Position numbers and translations under genes: made by a program | Assembly (NCBI RefSeq): GCF_002807015.1 | Contig: NZ_NIPO01000003.1 | Coordinates: 1-52,510 of the forward strand | From: Avrilella dinanensis | GTDB taxonomy: Bacteria > Bacteroidota > Bacteroidia > Flavobacteriales > Flavobacteriaceae | Length of the DNA stretch: 52,510 nt | Reading direction: 5' to 3' | Part shown: positions 52,399 to 52,510 of the stretch, in pieces | Layout of the letters: each line of letters starts with the position of its first letter | Position numbering within the stretch: the stretch's first letter is position 1 | Notes under the pieces: model-generated | The model's database searches: none | Seen by the model: the letters and a program-made list of their open reading frames with translations, nothing else | What the model was told of the DNA's origin: nothing

Positions 52399-52510
52399 TG
52401 GGAAAAATACATTAAAGAAGTAACTTAAAATATGGCATAATACTGAAAAATAGTTGGTAAAAACCTTTGTAAGTCTTATGAATAAAGGGCTGGGTAAAAG
52501 TTTTATGAAA

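Overview
The window is a contiguous piece of a low-GC Bacteroidota chromosome, almost certainly from the family Flavobacteriaceae (Flavobacterium/Myroides-like). Evidence: a type IX secretion C-terminal sorting domain, TTTG-N19-21-TAnnTTTG promoters, little sign of Shine-Dalgarno sites, acidic lipoprotein export signals after the lipobox Cys, a BtuG-type B12 lipoprotein beside BtuB, a bacillithiol gene (bshC), and the block parA-parB-DUF5683-dapB-lepB-wbqC. I do not name a species.

Layout. 0.3-3.5 kb: FadL-type porin, GDSL lipoprotein esterase and a small membrane protein. 3.5-6.9 kb: tig, clpP and clpX, closed by a 30-bp perfect palindrome that also ends the opposing T9SS cargo gene (7-8 kb). 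8.0-9.4 kb: an AT-rich accessory patch with a nested inverted repeat and two orphan exported proteins. 9.5-13.4 kb: hemH, hemJ, an NtrY-like histidine kinase and an enoyl-CoA hydratase, tightly packed. 13.4-15.9 kb: a MscS-type channel, tRNA-Gly(TCC) and panB. 16-18.5 kb: a membrane-tethered TPR/AraC regulator divergent from an orphan lipoprotein, with repeated GGAAAAATCGTCA sites. 18.6-21.2 kb: accessory region with small lipoproteins, a twice-frameshifted pseudogene, a tiny membrane protein, and a duplicated hairpin-plus-leader whose second copy carries almost no gene. 21.2-24.8 kb: sdaA and dnaK, divergent; dnaK has a sigma-54-like promoter below a TGACA/TGTCA palindrome. 25.0-25.2 kb: tRNA-Leu(GAG) and tRNA-Lys(TTT).

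25.4-30.7 kb is a cobalamin uptake locus: riboswitch, btuB and btuG on the minus strand, and divergent btuF and btuC on the plus strand, with no ATPase gene here. 30.8-35.3 kb: mutL, two rhomboid proteases and an EEP-family phosphoesterase, overlapping at every junction. 35.3-42.6 kb (minus): parA, parB, DUF5683, dapB, lepB and wbqC, then two lipoproteins. 42.9-46.1 kb (minus): dienoyl-CoA reductase-like SDR, methyltransferase and bshC. 46.2 kb: a DUF2007 protein read from an apparently leaderless promoter. 46.6-50.3 kb (minus): LTA-synthase-like sulfatase, waaA and a DinB-fold protein. 50.4-52.4 kb: a sugar aminotransferase and an AT-rich M23 peptidase.

Most of the window is conserved housekeeping. 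The least explained parts are the 16-21 kb stretch (tethered regulator with candidate operators, hairpin-headed cassettes) and the regulatory architecture at dnaK, btuB and the DUF2007 gene.
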